Below are positions 1-6,890 of a DNA stretch of 17,516 bases, in pieces. Position 1 is the stretch's first letter. Each line of letters opens with the position of its first letter. Under the pieces are notes generated by a model. It was not told the DNA's origin and ran no database searches. It saw only the letters and a list, made by a program, of their open reading frames with translations. Position numbers and translations under genes: made by a program. The DNA comes from Flavobacteriaceae bacterium (GTDB lineage: Bacteria > Bacteroidota > Bacteroidia > Flavobacteriales > Flavobacteriaceae): the NCBI GenBank assembly GCA_021647405.1, contig JAKIUU010000043.1, forward strand, positions 1-17,516, written 5' to 3'.

Positions 1-97
1 TAAGTGCATTTATTTGACTAAAAAATGTTCTTTTTATCTTTCTTGTTCGCAAATCACAAATACTATCTGCTAGAGTGGGTGTTTTTTGTAGTTTCAT
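1..97 (-). CDS. Probable IS transposase, N-terminal fragment (cut by window edge)
   Basis: Reading the minus strand from an ATG at 95-97 gives 32 uninterrupted codons to the window edge, starting MKLQKTPTLAD and containing RKIKRTFFSQINAL. A basic stretch followed by FFxQIxxLI resembles the N-terminus of IS5/IS4-type DDE transposases found in Bacteroidota; the catalytic domain would lie outside the window. A near-consensus -7 element (TATATTTA on the minus strand, 102-109) lies just before the ATG, and a 7-bp inverted repeat (TATACAA/TTGTATA, 106-124) lies upstream. No terminal inverted repeat could be defined because only one end is present. The family is inferred from a short stretch and could be wrong; that this is a translated partial gene is somewhat safer. 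Confidence 0.42.
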   Translation of the reverse strand, partial: MKLQKTPTLADSICDLRTRKIKRTFFSQINAL

Positions 98-339
98 AGG
101 TTAAATATACAACTTAATTGTATAAATGACAATAAGTTAATGGTGTGATTTGTTCTTTTTTTTTAGAAATTTACCTTGCAACGGTCTTGAATTGTAACAA
201 TGTTCATGAGATAAGCACACTTTGCTATGCAAAGTTCGTTAAGACGTTAATTAAAAATTACTTTGTTCCTCGCTATGATGGGTTTTGTTTAAAATATGGC
301 TTCAACTCCGCTCAGGGTGACAGTATAATTAAAGATTAT
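98..339. other. Noncoding gap with a small hairpin
   Basis: There is no convincing gene here. The gap contains a 7-bp perfect inverted repeat with a 3-nt loop (ACTTTGC-TAT-GCAAAGT, 219-235), extended by three more pairs beyond a 2x2 internal loop. It is not followed by a T-run on the minus strand, so it does not look like the terminator of the YceI-ended operon. The far end of the gap holds the repeat remnant at 300-322. Confidence 0.5.
300..322. repeat. Dispersed Bacteroidota intergenic repeat, single arm
   Basis: The minus strand here reads TGTCACCCTGAGCGGAGTTG followed by AAG. This closely matches a short element (TGTCA-CCTGAGCGGAGTCGAAG type) that I know as common between genes in many Bacteroidota genomes. 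Only one arm is present; no matching inverted arm was seen nearby. It lies 18 nt beyond the end of the YceI-like gene, a typical position for such elements. Confidence 0.55.
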
Positions 340-951
340 CTATTTAGACACCACTATGGTACCTTCAACAAGTACCTCGTCCCAAGTTTTGCTAATGCCA
401 TCTTTACCTTTGTGTTGGTTAAAGCAGGCTTTATTTAAAGCTTTCATGGCAAGATTGGTATGCCAATCTTTAAGCGATAAAGTGCCTTTAAAATAGACAG
501 TATTGTCTTGTGTTGTAAAAGTGAGGGCTATGCTATTGGTTGTACCATTCATCACAATATCTAAAGTCCCAATACTGTCTTCAGCTACATGGATTTTTCC
601 TGTTAAAAGACTTGTATTTTGCATCACACCGAAAAACAAATTTTTAAGTTTGCCATCGCGCTCTTCGTTATTGCTAAAAACACTGCTTACAGGAATGCTG
701 AATTCTAGATTGTTTAACGCCGATTGAATTGATTGTCCAGCAACCGATTTTTTAATATTTACAGTTTTAAAGACCCCACTTACAGGTAATTTTTCGGTTG
801 TTTTATAAGCAGTCCATTTAACAGAAGCAGTTGAGTCTACAACTTTGTAAATTCCTTCTACTTTTTTGGTTTTTTTCTTTTGCGTTTTTTTACAAGCCGT
901 AAAGCTTGTAAAAATAGCAAGGCATAAAATGATTAAGCTTGTCTTTTTCAT
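340..951 (-). CDS. YceI-family lipoprotein
   Basis: This 203-residue protein is the last gene of the rsfS-ftsH-cdsA-psd operon, 12 nt after the ACBP gene. It begins with a lipoprotein signal peptide: KK, a hydrophobic core, then lipobox SFTAC with the lipidated Cys at residue 20. A very Lys-rich linker (residues 21-30) follows. The rest fits a YceI-like beta-barrel: VDSTASVKWTAYKT near residues 38-51, VSGVF, RDGKLKNLFFG in the middle and MNGTTNSIALTF further on, which align with the usual WtakK, GtF, RDghLks-FF and GvTkpVtL blocks. YceI proteins bind polyisoprenoids or other lipids in the periplasm; the ligand is unknown here. The basic residues after the Cys do not resemble the acidic surface-export signal of Bacteroidota, so a periplasm-facing anchor is inferred. 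The neighbouring phospholipid genes suggest a lipid-related role. Confidence 0.8.
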   Translation of the reverse strand: MKKTSLIILCLAIFTSFTACKKTQKKKTKKVEGIYKVVDSTASVKWTAYKTTEKLPVSGVFKTVNIKKSVAGQSIQSALNNLEFSIPVSSVFSNNEERDGKLKNLFFGVMQNTSLLTGKIHVAEDSIGTLDIVMNGTTNSIALTFTTQDNTVYFKGTLSLKDWHTNLAMKALNKACFNQHKGKDGISKTWDEVLVEGTIVVSK

Positions 952-963
952 TGTGTTTTTATT

Positions 964-1239
964 TTAGTTAATAGTTTTGTTAGTTATAGATTCTACAAGT
1001 TTTATATATTCTTGTTTTGCATCATTTGGCGAAATACCTTTAAGTTGTGTCCATGCATTAAATTTAAAAGCATTTCTTATATTTAATTTATGCGATTTTG
1101 ACACGAACTGTGGGTTGTCTTTAACAGCTAATTTATAATAAGCATACAGGCGCAACATGATGTCTGGAGGCAAATCACTCTGATTAATTTCAGAAGCTCT
1201 TTGGTAAGCCATTTCAAATTTCTCTTCCAAACTTTTCAT
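964..1239 (-). CDS. Acyl-CoA-binding protein (ACBP)
   Basis: This 91-residue protein matches the full length of the four-helix ACBP fold. Visible signatures are LYAYYKLAV (residues 31-39, matching the LYxxYKQAt block whose Tyr and Lys contact the acyl-CoA), a basic stretch, and KFNAWTQLKGIS followed by DAKQEYIKLV (residues 59-82, matching the AWxxLKGxSxxxAxxxYI block). ACBPs hold long-chain acyl-CoA in the cytoplasm and deliver it to acyltransferases. The start codon overlaps the psd stop by one base (TGATG), so the two are probably translationally coupled. The gene's place in a CDP-diacylglycerol and phosphatidylethanolamine operon suggests it supplies acyl groups for membrane lipid. ACBP is patchy in bacteria but regularly seen in Flavobacteriia. 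Confidence 0.88.
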   Translation of the reverse strand: MKSLEEKFEMAYQRASEINQSDLPPDIMLRLYAYYKLAVKDNPQFVSKSHKLNIRNAFKFNAWTQLKGISPNDAKQEYIKLVESITNKTIN

Positions 1240-1889
1240 CAGATATGGGCAATTATGGTTTCGCCACCAACAACTTTGTCGTTTAAAGAAGCATTAATTT
1301 TCATATCCAAAGGTAAAAAAACATCTATGCGAGAGCCAAATTTTATAAAGCCAGCATCTTCTCCTTGTGTAATTTGCTTATTTACTTTGGCATAATTTAC
1401 GATACGTCGTGCGGCAGCTCCTGCAATTTGACGGTATAAAATAGCCCCCATAGTTTTGTTTTCTACAACAATTGTTGTGCGTTCGTTTTCTGTAGATGAT
1501 TTTGGATGCCAAGCTACCAAATATTTTCCGGGGTGGTATTTGCTGTATCTTACGATACCACTTACAGGAAATCGGGTAACATGCACATTTAAAGGCGACA
1601 TAAATATGGATATTTGACGTCGTTTGTCTTTAAAATACTCAGGTTCAGAAACTTCTTCAATAACCACCACTTTGCCATCTGCAGGAGCGATAATTTGAGA
1701 GTCGTTTATAAGCGTATGTCTGTTCGGATTTCTAAAAAATTGAAGGACTAATAGAAAGCAAATCAAGGTAATAATTTCGACAGCCTTAGAAATTATTACT
1801 GTAGCAATAAAGTTATCGGCTAACAGAATTAAGGCCACAGTTAGCATACTTGCAATACTGATAATTTTAAATCCTTCTTTGTGAAACAT
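1239..1889 (-). CDS. psd: Phosphatidylserine decarboxylase, short form
   Basis: The protein removes CO2 from phosphatidylserine to give phosphatidylethanolamine. It has 216 residues, the short form of the family (the E. coli enzyme is about 320). One or two hydrophobic segments occupy residues 9-51 and anchor it. Core motifs are FFRNPNR (51-57), APADGKV (68-74), FMSPLNVHVTRFPVSG (96-111) and KFGSRIDVF (183-191). Self-cleavage is expected between Gly185 and Ser186, leaving a pyruvoyl group on the new alpha chain. It starts 6 nt after cdsA and overlaps the ACBP gene by one base. The phosphatidylserine synthase gene (pssA) is not in this window. Family assignment is secure. Confidence 0.95.
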   Translation of the reverse strand: MFHKEGFKIISIASMLTVALILLADNFIATVIISKAVEIITLICFLLVLQFFRNPNRHTLINDSQIIAPADGKVVVIEEVSEPEYFKDKRRQISIFMSPLNVHVTRFPVSGIVRYSKYHPGKYLVAWHPKSSTENERTTIVVENKTMGAILYRQIAGAAARRIVNYAKVNKQITQGEDAGFIKFGSRIDVFLPLDMKINASLNDKVVGGETIIAHI

Positions 1890-1895
1890 AAGTAA

Positions 1896-2675
1896 TTAAA
1901 CGAGTTGTAAAAATAAGTAAACAAATGGCGCTACCAAAATAAGACTATCAAGCCTGTCTAAAAATCCGCCATGACCAGGTATTACATTAGCACTGTCTTT
2001 AACACCTGCAAGACGCTTAAATTTAGATTCTACCAAATCGCCCATTACAGCAAAAAGACCCGTAATATTGGCTAAAATAAACCAATGCAATGTACTTAAC
2101 TCAGTGTAATAGGTAGAAATTATGTATCCAATTATATTGGTTGCAATGAGACCGCCAATAAAACCTTCGATGGTTTTGTTTGGCGATATACGCTCAATGA
2201 GTTTGTGTTTGCCAATACTTTTACCAACAATATAGGCAAATGAATCATTTGTCCAAATAAAAATAAAAATGGCAATTAGTATAATCGGATTATAAGCACC
2301 ATGGGAAAAAGGAATTCGCAATAACAGACCAAATGGCAAAATAATATATATTGTGCTTAAAAAGAAATTGCTAATATCCTCTTTCGATATTTTTTCTTTT
2401 ATAAAATAATTTACAAAGGGTATGATAACACTAATAATGGTAAATGTATAAATAATGTACCCAGGAAAATAAACAGTAAAACTAAAAAATAATAAAACGG
2501 CTATAACGAAAATCCATTTTTTAGAAAAATTTATAAGGCTGCTAAATTCTTTTAAGCATAACAACATGATAATAAAAAAGGTGCCGTAAAAAGTGTGTTT
2601 TGAATAATGGGTACTAAAAAGTAAAGTCGCAGCATATATGAGCCCAAAGAGGGCTCTTGTTAAAAATTCTTTCAT
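1896..2675 (-). CDS. cdsA: Phosphatidate cytidylyltransferase (CDP-diglyceride synthase)
   Basis: The enzyme makes CDP-diacylglycerol from phosphatidic acid and CTP, the branch point for bacterial phospholipids. The 259-residue protein has about seven or eight hydrophobic segments. Its C-terminus carries the complete CDS signature: S217-KFKR, then KDSANVIPGHGGFLDRLDS, ending at residue 244. The upstream conserved block (WTNDSFAYIVGKSIGKHK and SPNKTIEG, residues 141-170) is also present. It lies one base after the LUD-domain gene and six bases before psd, in the pathway order cdsA then psd. Confidence 0.96.
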   Translation of the reverse strand: MKEFLTRALFGLIYAATLLFSTHYSKHTFYGTFFIIMLLCLKEFSSLINFSKKWIFVIAVLLFFSFTVYFPGYIIYTFTIISVIIPFVNYFIKEKISKEDISNFFLSTIYIILPFGLLLRIPFSHGAYNPIILIAIFIFIWTNDSFAYIVGKSIGKHKLIERISPNKTIEGFIGGLIATNIIGYIISTYYTELSTLHWFILANITGLFAVMGDLVESKFKRLAGVKDSANVIPGHGGFLDRLDSLILVAPFVYLFLQLV

Positions 2676-2676
2676 A

Positions 2677-3270
2677 TTATAAATCTTCTAATAATAAGAG
2701 GTACAATTGTTTTGAGTTGTTATTGCCATAACTCATAAAATCGTCCGACTTTTTGAGTGGCTCATAACATTTTACGGCGGCAATATTACTCGGAATTCCT
2801 TTTTTCTGATACCTGTTTTTTATACCTGTTAAACTTTCGCCTTTATTATGGACTAGCTGACTCGTTTTTGCGAATACAATAAAATTTTGAGGAAAGGAAT
2901 TGAGTCTGTATTCTTTTAACTGCTTTGAAGAAAATAAAATACTGCCATCCTCAGATATGAGATGCTCGCATTTGGTAAAAAAAAAGTCACTATTCTCAGT
3001 ATAGCTACCCTCAGTCAGATTTAGATTCTTGGCTAATTTCTTGAGCTTTTTCGAAAAGATTAAAGGCTTTTGCCACTGCTCTTGTTCTAAGATATTTATC
3101 AGATTGGTATTGACCTCTTCTTCAGTTTGACAGTATAGAAAACGCCCACCTTTGGCAATAAATTTTTCAACAAATAAATCATCAAAAGCCAGTTCTTCTT
3201 GAATGCGTTCTGGCTTTTTATCGGTTTTTTGAGGCGGTTGTGTTTTGAAAATCTTCTTAAAAAAATTCAT
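2677..3270 (-). CDS. LUD-domain protein (LutC/YkgG-like)
   Basis: This 197-residue soluble protein has a basic N-terminus (KKIFKTQPPQKTDKK) and a LUD-like domain. The clearest sign is CEHLISEDGSILFSS (residues 101-115), followed by R122, LNSFPQNFIVFAKTSQLV (123-140) and a C-terminal LLLLEDL. The order matches the LUD core, xxLIAETGSIVLSS then LPxxHIVVxxxxxIV. LUD proteins include the LutB and LutC parts of lactate utilisation, but the lutA and lutB partners are not here. In Flavobacteriia a gene of this type regularly sits between ftsH and cdsA, so a role unrelated to lactate is likely. The function is unknown. Confidence 0.75.
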   Translation of the reverse strand: MNFFKKIFKTQPPQKTDKKPERIQEELAFDDLFVEKFIAKGGRFLYCQTEEEVNTNLINILEQEQWQKPLIFSKKLKKLAKNLNLTEGSYTENSDFFFTKCEHLISEDGSILFSSKQLKEYRLNSFPQNFIVFAKTSQLVHNKGESLTGIKNRYQKKGIPSNIAAVKCYEPLKKSDDFMSYGNNNSKQLYLLLLEDL

Positions 3271-3309
3271 AATTGGATTTAACCGACCAAAAATACAAAA
3301 AACAAAATA

Positions 3310-5304
3310 TTAATCTGATGTTTCTTCTTTCTTTTCTACTTTAATATTTTTTGTTTTGTTTTTAGTGAGTTCAATTTTTTCTTCTTCCTCATTTTTAAAA
3401 GGACGCTCTCCAAAAATTTGTACCAAATCATTTCCAAAAATCACTTCTTTTTCTAAAAGTAAATCGGCCAAAGTAGTTAACTTATCTTTGTGTTCTTTAA
3501 GGATTTCAATGGCACGATTGTACTGACTGTCAATTATTTTATGGATTTCTTTATCTATTATTTGAGCCGTTTCCTCGCTGTAAGGTTTGGTAAAATTATA
3601 GTCACTTTGTCCACTTGAGTCGTAATAGGTTATGTTGCCAATTTTTTTATTTAAGCCATAAATGGTAACAATGGCACGGGCTTGCTTGGTAACTTTTTCT
3701 AAATCGTTTAATGCTCCCGTTGTAATTCTATTAAAAATAACCTTTTCTGCCGCACGTCCACCTAATGTAGCACACATTTCGTCAAGCATTTGTTCGGTTT
3801 CAACAATCATTCGCTCTTCGGGTAAATACCATGCGGCTCCCAAAGATTGTCCTCTTGGGACGATGGTTACTTTTACCAGTGGCGCAGCGTGTTCAAGCAT
3901 CCAACTTACTGTGGCATGACCAGCTTCGTGAAAGGCAATGGTGCGTTTTTCTTTTTTTGTAATAAGTTTATTTTTCTTTTCTAAGCCACCAACAATTCTG
4001 TCAACAGCATCTAAAAAATCTTGTTGATGAATGGCCTTTTTCCCTTTACGGGCAGCAATTAGGGCCGATTCGTTACACACATTGGCAATATCTGCTCCCG
4101 AAAAACCAGGTGTTTGTTTTGAGAAAAAACCAAGATCCACATCTTTGGCTAATTTTAAAGGTTTTACATGCACTTTAAAAATGGCTTCACGTTCACGTAA
4201 ATCAGGTAAGTCAACAAATATTTGGCGGTCAAATCTTCCTGCTCTTAGCAAGGCTTTATCGAGTACGTCGGCACGATTGGTGGCGGCAATTACAATAACA
4301 TTTGTATCTGTTCCAAAACCATCCATTTCGGTTAAAAGCTGGTTAAGGGTGTTTTCGCGTTCGTCATTTCCACCTGTAATATTGCTTTTACCTCTGGCAC
4401 GGCCAACGGCATCAATTTCGTCAATAAAAATAATTGAAGGTGCTTTTTGGGCCGCTTGTTTAAATAAGTCGCGTACACGTGAGGCCCCTACACCCACAAA
4501 CATTTCTACAAAATCTGAACCCGATAATGAGAAAAAAGGCACTTCGGCTTCGCCTGCCACAGCTTTTGCAAGGAGTGTTTTTCCTGTTCCTGGAGGGCCA
4601 ACTAACAAGGCGCCTTTGGGAATTTTACCACCTAATGAGGTGTATTTGTCGGGATTTTTAAGAAAATCGACAATTTCTTCTACTTCTTCTTTGGCTCCTT
4701 CTAAACCGGCAACATCTTTAAAAGACACTTTAACTTTGGTGTTTTGGTCAAATAACTTGGCTTTAGATTTACCGATACTAAATATCTGGCCACCTGGGCC
4801 ACCGCCTGCACCACCTGACATGCGTTTCATAAAAAAGACCCAGATTAGTATCAAGAAAATAAATGGGGCATAGACCAATAAAGTATCAAAAATATCTGTC
4901 TGCGCTTCATTCTTTGTATCGAAATCTAAATTGTATTTTGCTTGACTGGCTCTTAAATTGTTTTCGAAATTTTGTAAATCACCAAACTGGTATTGAAATA
5001 CAGCATTTGAACTCGAAAAGAAGGGGGCAGATATTTGCTCTTTATAAGCTTCTTTTTGAAGGGCTTCTTTTTTTATAAATATCTGTGCAACAGCTTTATT
5101 TGCAATAACAATTCTAGAAATATCATTGGTTTGTAGCAGTCTTTCAAATTCTTTTTCTGTAATATTTTTAGTGGTTAAATCGCCACTTCTAAATAAAAGT
5201 GAACTTAAAAACAGAATGGCCACAATACCATAAATCCAATTGATATTAAATTTAGGTTTTAAATCGGGTATTTTATTATTATTTGTTGTTTTCTTTTTTG
5301 CCAT
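3310..5304 (-). CDS. ftsH: ATP-dependent zinc metalloprotease FtsH
   Basis: FtsH is a membrane-anchored hexameric AAA+ protease that removes damaged or regulated membrane and cytosolic proteins. In order: TM helix about 22-39, periplasmic segment 40-140, TM helix about 141-159, glycine-rich linker (GGAGGGPGG), AAA+ domain with Walker A GPPGTGKT (236-243), pore loop FVG (269-271), Walker B IIFIDEID (291-298) and second region of homology with arginine fingers R357 and R360. The M41 peptidase has HEAGH (459-463); D534 in GALNDLE is the likely third zinc ligand. The 664-residue length is normal for Bacteroidota. The C-terminal 28 residues are charged Glu/Lys-rich and poorly conserved. It follows rsfS by 21 nt. 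Confidence 0.98.
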   Translation of the reverse strand: MAKKKTTNNNKIPDLKPKFNINWIYGIVAILFLSSLLFRSGDLTTKNITEKEFERLLQTNDISRIVIANKAVAQIFIKKEALQKEAYKEQISAPFFSSSNAVFQYQFGDLQNFENNLRASQAKYNLDFDTKNEAQTDIFDTLLVYAPFIFLILIWVFFMKRMSGGAGGGPGGQIFSIGKSKAKLFDQNTKVKVSFKDVAGLEGAKEEVEEIVDFLKNPDKYTSLGGKIPKGALLVGPPGTGKTLLAKAVAGEAEVPFFSLSGSDFVEMFVGVGASRVRDLFKQAAQKAPSIIFIDEIDAVGRARGKSNITGGNDERENTLNQLLTEMDGFGTDTNVIVIAATNRADVLDKALLRAGRFDRQIFVDLPDLREREAIFKVHVKPLKLAKDVDLGFFSKQTPGFSGADIANVCNESALIAARKGKKAIHQQDFLDAVDRIVGGLEKKNKLITKKEKRTIAFHEAGHATVSWMLEHAAPLVKVTIVPRGQSLGAAWYLPEERMIVETEQMLDEMCATLGGRAAEKVIFNRITTGALNDLEKVTKQARAIVTIYGLNKKIGNITYYDSSGQSDYNFTKPYSEETAQIIDKEIHKIIDSQYNRAIEILKEHKDKLTTLADLLLEKEVIFGNDLVQIFGERPFKNEEEEKIELTKNKTKNIKVEKKEETSD

Positions 5305-5325
5305 TTTAATGTGCTTAAAATAAAT

Positions 5326-5697
5326 TTAATAAGTTGAAGCTATTGCGATAATTTTTGCATCGCCCCAAAGACTTTCAATATCGTAAAATTCTCGGGTTTG
5401 TTTTTGAAAAACATGGATGACTACATTGACGTAATCCATCAAAATCCACTTGGCAACATTTTTGCCTTCGGTATGCCAAGGTTTTTCTTTAAGAGATTTA
5501 CTTACTGTTTTTTGTATTGAGCTAGCTATTGCATTTACTTGGGTATTCGAATTGCCATCGCAAATTATAAAATAATCGCAAACAGTATTGTCAAGAGACC
5601 TCAAATCTAGAATTTTAATATTTTCACCTTTAACTTCTTCTATTCCTTTTATTGCTAAACTTATAAGCTTATCTTGATTGTTATTTTTATCGGTCAT
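5326..5697 (-). CDS. rsfS: Ribosome silencing factor RsfS (Iojap/YbeB family)
   Basis: RsfS binds ribosomal protein uL14 and blocks joining of the 30S and 50S subunits, slowing translation under starvation. The 123-residue protein shows the family core: NTVCDYFIICDGNSNTQVNAIA (37-58), KPWHTEGKNVAKWILMDYVNVVIHVF (72-97) and REFYDIESLWGDAK (102-115), close to the usual W-x-EG, W-x-llDyGdvvvHvF and YdLErLWgDa blocks. It is the first gene of the minus-strand operon, and its promoter faces that of birA in the 71-bp space between the two start codons. Confidence 0.95.
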   Translation of the reverse strand: MTDKNNNQDKLISLAIKGIEEVKGENIKILDLRSLDNTVCDYFIICDGNSNTQVNAIASSIQKTVSKSLKEKPWHTEGKNVAKWILMDYVNVVIHVFQKQTREFYDIESLWGDAKIIAIASTY

Positions 5698-5719
5698 TTA
5701 AACGATTTGAATTATGATA

Positions 5720-5727
5720 CAAATGTA
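5720..5727 (-). promoter_or_regulatory. Predicted -7 element for the rsfS-ftsH-cdsA-psd operon
   Basis: The minus strand reads TACATTTG, an exact match to the Bacteroidota -7 consensus TAnnTTTG, 22 nt upstream of the rsfS ATG. The -33 region holds only a weak match (GTTTAC). The same octamer occurs before pyrE and before the SAM riboswitch. Confidence 0.6.
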
Positions 5728-5751
5728 TTAATTTTTATTAGTAAACTAACG

Positions 5752-5759
5752 TATATTTG
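5752..5759 (+). promoter_or_regulatory. Predicted -7 element for birA
   Basis: TATATTTG matches TAnnTTTG exactly and ends only nine bases before the birA ATG at 5769. Transcription starting 4-7 nt downstream would give a leader of only a few bases. No TTTG is visible at -33. Confidence 0.55.
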
Positions 5760-5768
5760 TTTGTTGAT

Positions 5769-6503
5769 ATGTTTACAATTGTCAAACTTAATGCCATTAA
5801 TTCTACCAATTCTTATTTAAAAGAATGGTCTAAAGAGAAAGAACTATCTCATGCAACGGTTGTGGTGGCCAAAAAACAAACTTTAGGGAGAGGTGAAATG
5901 GGTTCTGAATGGCTTTCTGAATCGGGTAAAAATCTTACATTCAGTATCTTGTTTAGGTTTTCAAATTTTTCAATTTCCAATCAATTTTATTTAAACTGTG
6001 CTGTTTCGCTATCTTTGTACGATTCGCTTTTGCCAATTATTGGGAAAAATTTAACTATAAAATGGCCAAACGACATTATGTCAGCCAATAAAAAATTAGG
6101 TGGTATACTCATTGAAAACACTGTCAAAAGCGGTTTTATAAAACAGTCTGTAATCGGAATAGGTCTAAATGTAAATCAGGTACATTTTCCAGATAGTTTG
6201 CCAAATGCGGCTTCTTTGCGTTTGGCGTCTAACAAAATTTATGATTTAGATGGACTTTTGCAATCAATTTTAGAAGCTGTTAAAAAAAGATTTAATCAGC
6301 TAAAACGGGGTGAATTTAGAGCGCTAAATAATGCCTACCAAAAAGTACTGTACAGACGCAATGTGGTTTCTAAGTTTAGTGATGGAAAGCACATTTTTAA
6401 TGGAAAAATAATTGCTGTATTAACAGATGGCAGACTTCAAATTGAACTTGAGAATAAAGAATTGCAAATATTCTCTTTAAAAGAAATAAAATATATATTT
6501 TAG
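5769..6503 (+). CDS. birA: Biotin--[acetyl-CoA-carboxylase] ligase, no DNA-binding domain
   Basis: The enzyme activates biotin as biotinyl-AMP and attaches it to a lysine of biotin carboxyl carrier proteins. From the ATG at 5769 it has 244 residues; an in-frame TTG at 5757 would add four residues but lies inside the predicted promoter. The biotin-binding loop is GRGEMGSEW (40-48), followed by KWPNDI (98-103), KLGGILIE (109-116) and IGIGLNVN (129-136); a C-terminal SH3-like part follows. The N-terminal helix-turn-helix of E. coli BirA is missing, so it should be a ligase only and not a repressor. Its last codon overlaps the convergent SRPBCC gene by four bases. Confidence 0.94.
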   Translation: MFTIVKLNAINSTNSYLKEWSKEKELSHATVVVAKKQTLGRGEMGSEWLSESGKNLTFSILFRFSNFSISNQFYLNCAVSLSLYDSLLPIIGKNLTIKWPNDIMSANKKLGGILIENTVKSGFIKQSVIGIGLNVNQVHFPDSLPNAASLRLASNKIYDLDGLLQSILEAVKKRFNQLKRGEFRALNNAYQKVLYRRNVVSKFSDGKHIFNGKIIAVLTDGRLQIELENKELQIFSLKEIKYIF

Positions 6504-6889
6504 AGTTTACTCAGATTTTCAGCCAAAGTGTTGATAAATTTTTGCAGAGGCCCTTTTATCATCATTGCCATCATGGCATTAAAATCGCCTTCAAACTGTA
6601 GGTTAATCGTGGCTGTTGTATCAGTAACAGGGGCGATATTTCCTGTTAAGGTAAAGGGGAATTGTTCGCTGGCACTGGTAAAAACAATTTTACTGGGTTT
6701 TTCGTTCTCTTGCAACTTTAATTTTATTTTTGGCATGCCTTTTAAAGCAAAAATAAAGGCTTGGTCTAAAACTTCGAATGTCTCTGTATTTTCGGGCATT
6801 ATGCTTTCAAAATTTTTAACATCCATTAAAAAATCAAATAATTGATTGGCACTTTTGTTTGTGTTTACTGTTGGACTTTCTAGTTGCAT
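6500..6889 (-). CDS. Small SRPBCC (START-like) domain protein
   Basis: This 129-residue protein fits the SRPBCC helix-grip fold: an N-terminal strand (MQLESPTVNTNKS), a helix-forming ANQLFDFLMDVKNFESIMP segment (14-32), central strands (FIFALKGMPKIKLKLQE, then KIVFTSASEQFPFTLTGNI) and a long C-terminal helix (MMAMMIKGPLQKFINTLAENLSKL). Such domains form a cavity for hydrophobic ligands; there is no clue to the ligand. The gene follows pyrE by one base, so the two are co-transcribed. Similar genes next to pyrE are common in Flavobacteriia, which suggests a conserved but undefined role. The stop overlaps the birA stop on the other strand. Confidence 0.72.
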   Translation of the reverse strand: MQLESPTVNTNKSANQLFDFLMDVKNFESIMPENTETFEVLDQAFIFALKGMPKIKLKLQENEKPSKIVFTSASEQFPFTLTGNIAPVTDTTATINLQFEGDFNAMMAMMIKGPLQKFINTLAENLSKL

Positions 6890-6890
6890 A

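Noticed and set aside
219..235. Terminator for the YceI-ended operon
   Set aside because: The stem is good, but no T-run follows on the minus strand and it lies over 100 nt beyond the stop.
145..438. 97-residue open frame on the plus strand at the left end
   Set aside because: It runs antisense into the well-supported YceI-like gene and its first part is low-complexity, and it has no recognisable domain.
4031..4873. 280-residue open frame opposite ftsH
   Set aside because: It is a mirror of the conserved AAA+ coding region on the other strand. Its Ser/Pro-rich composition follows from the ftsH codons, and no promoter or motif supports it.
5757..5768. TTG as the birA start
   Set aside because: It adds four residues not needed by the fold and lies within the TATATTTG promoter element. 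The ATG at 5769 gives the normal MFTIVKLNAINSTN start.
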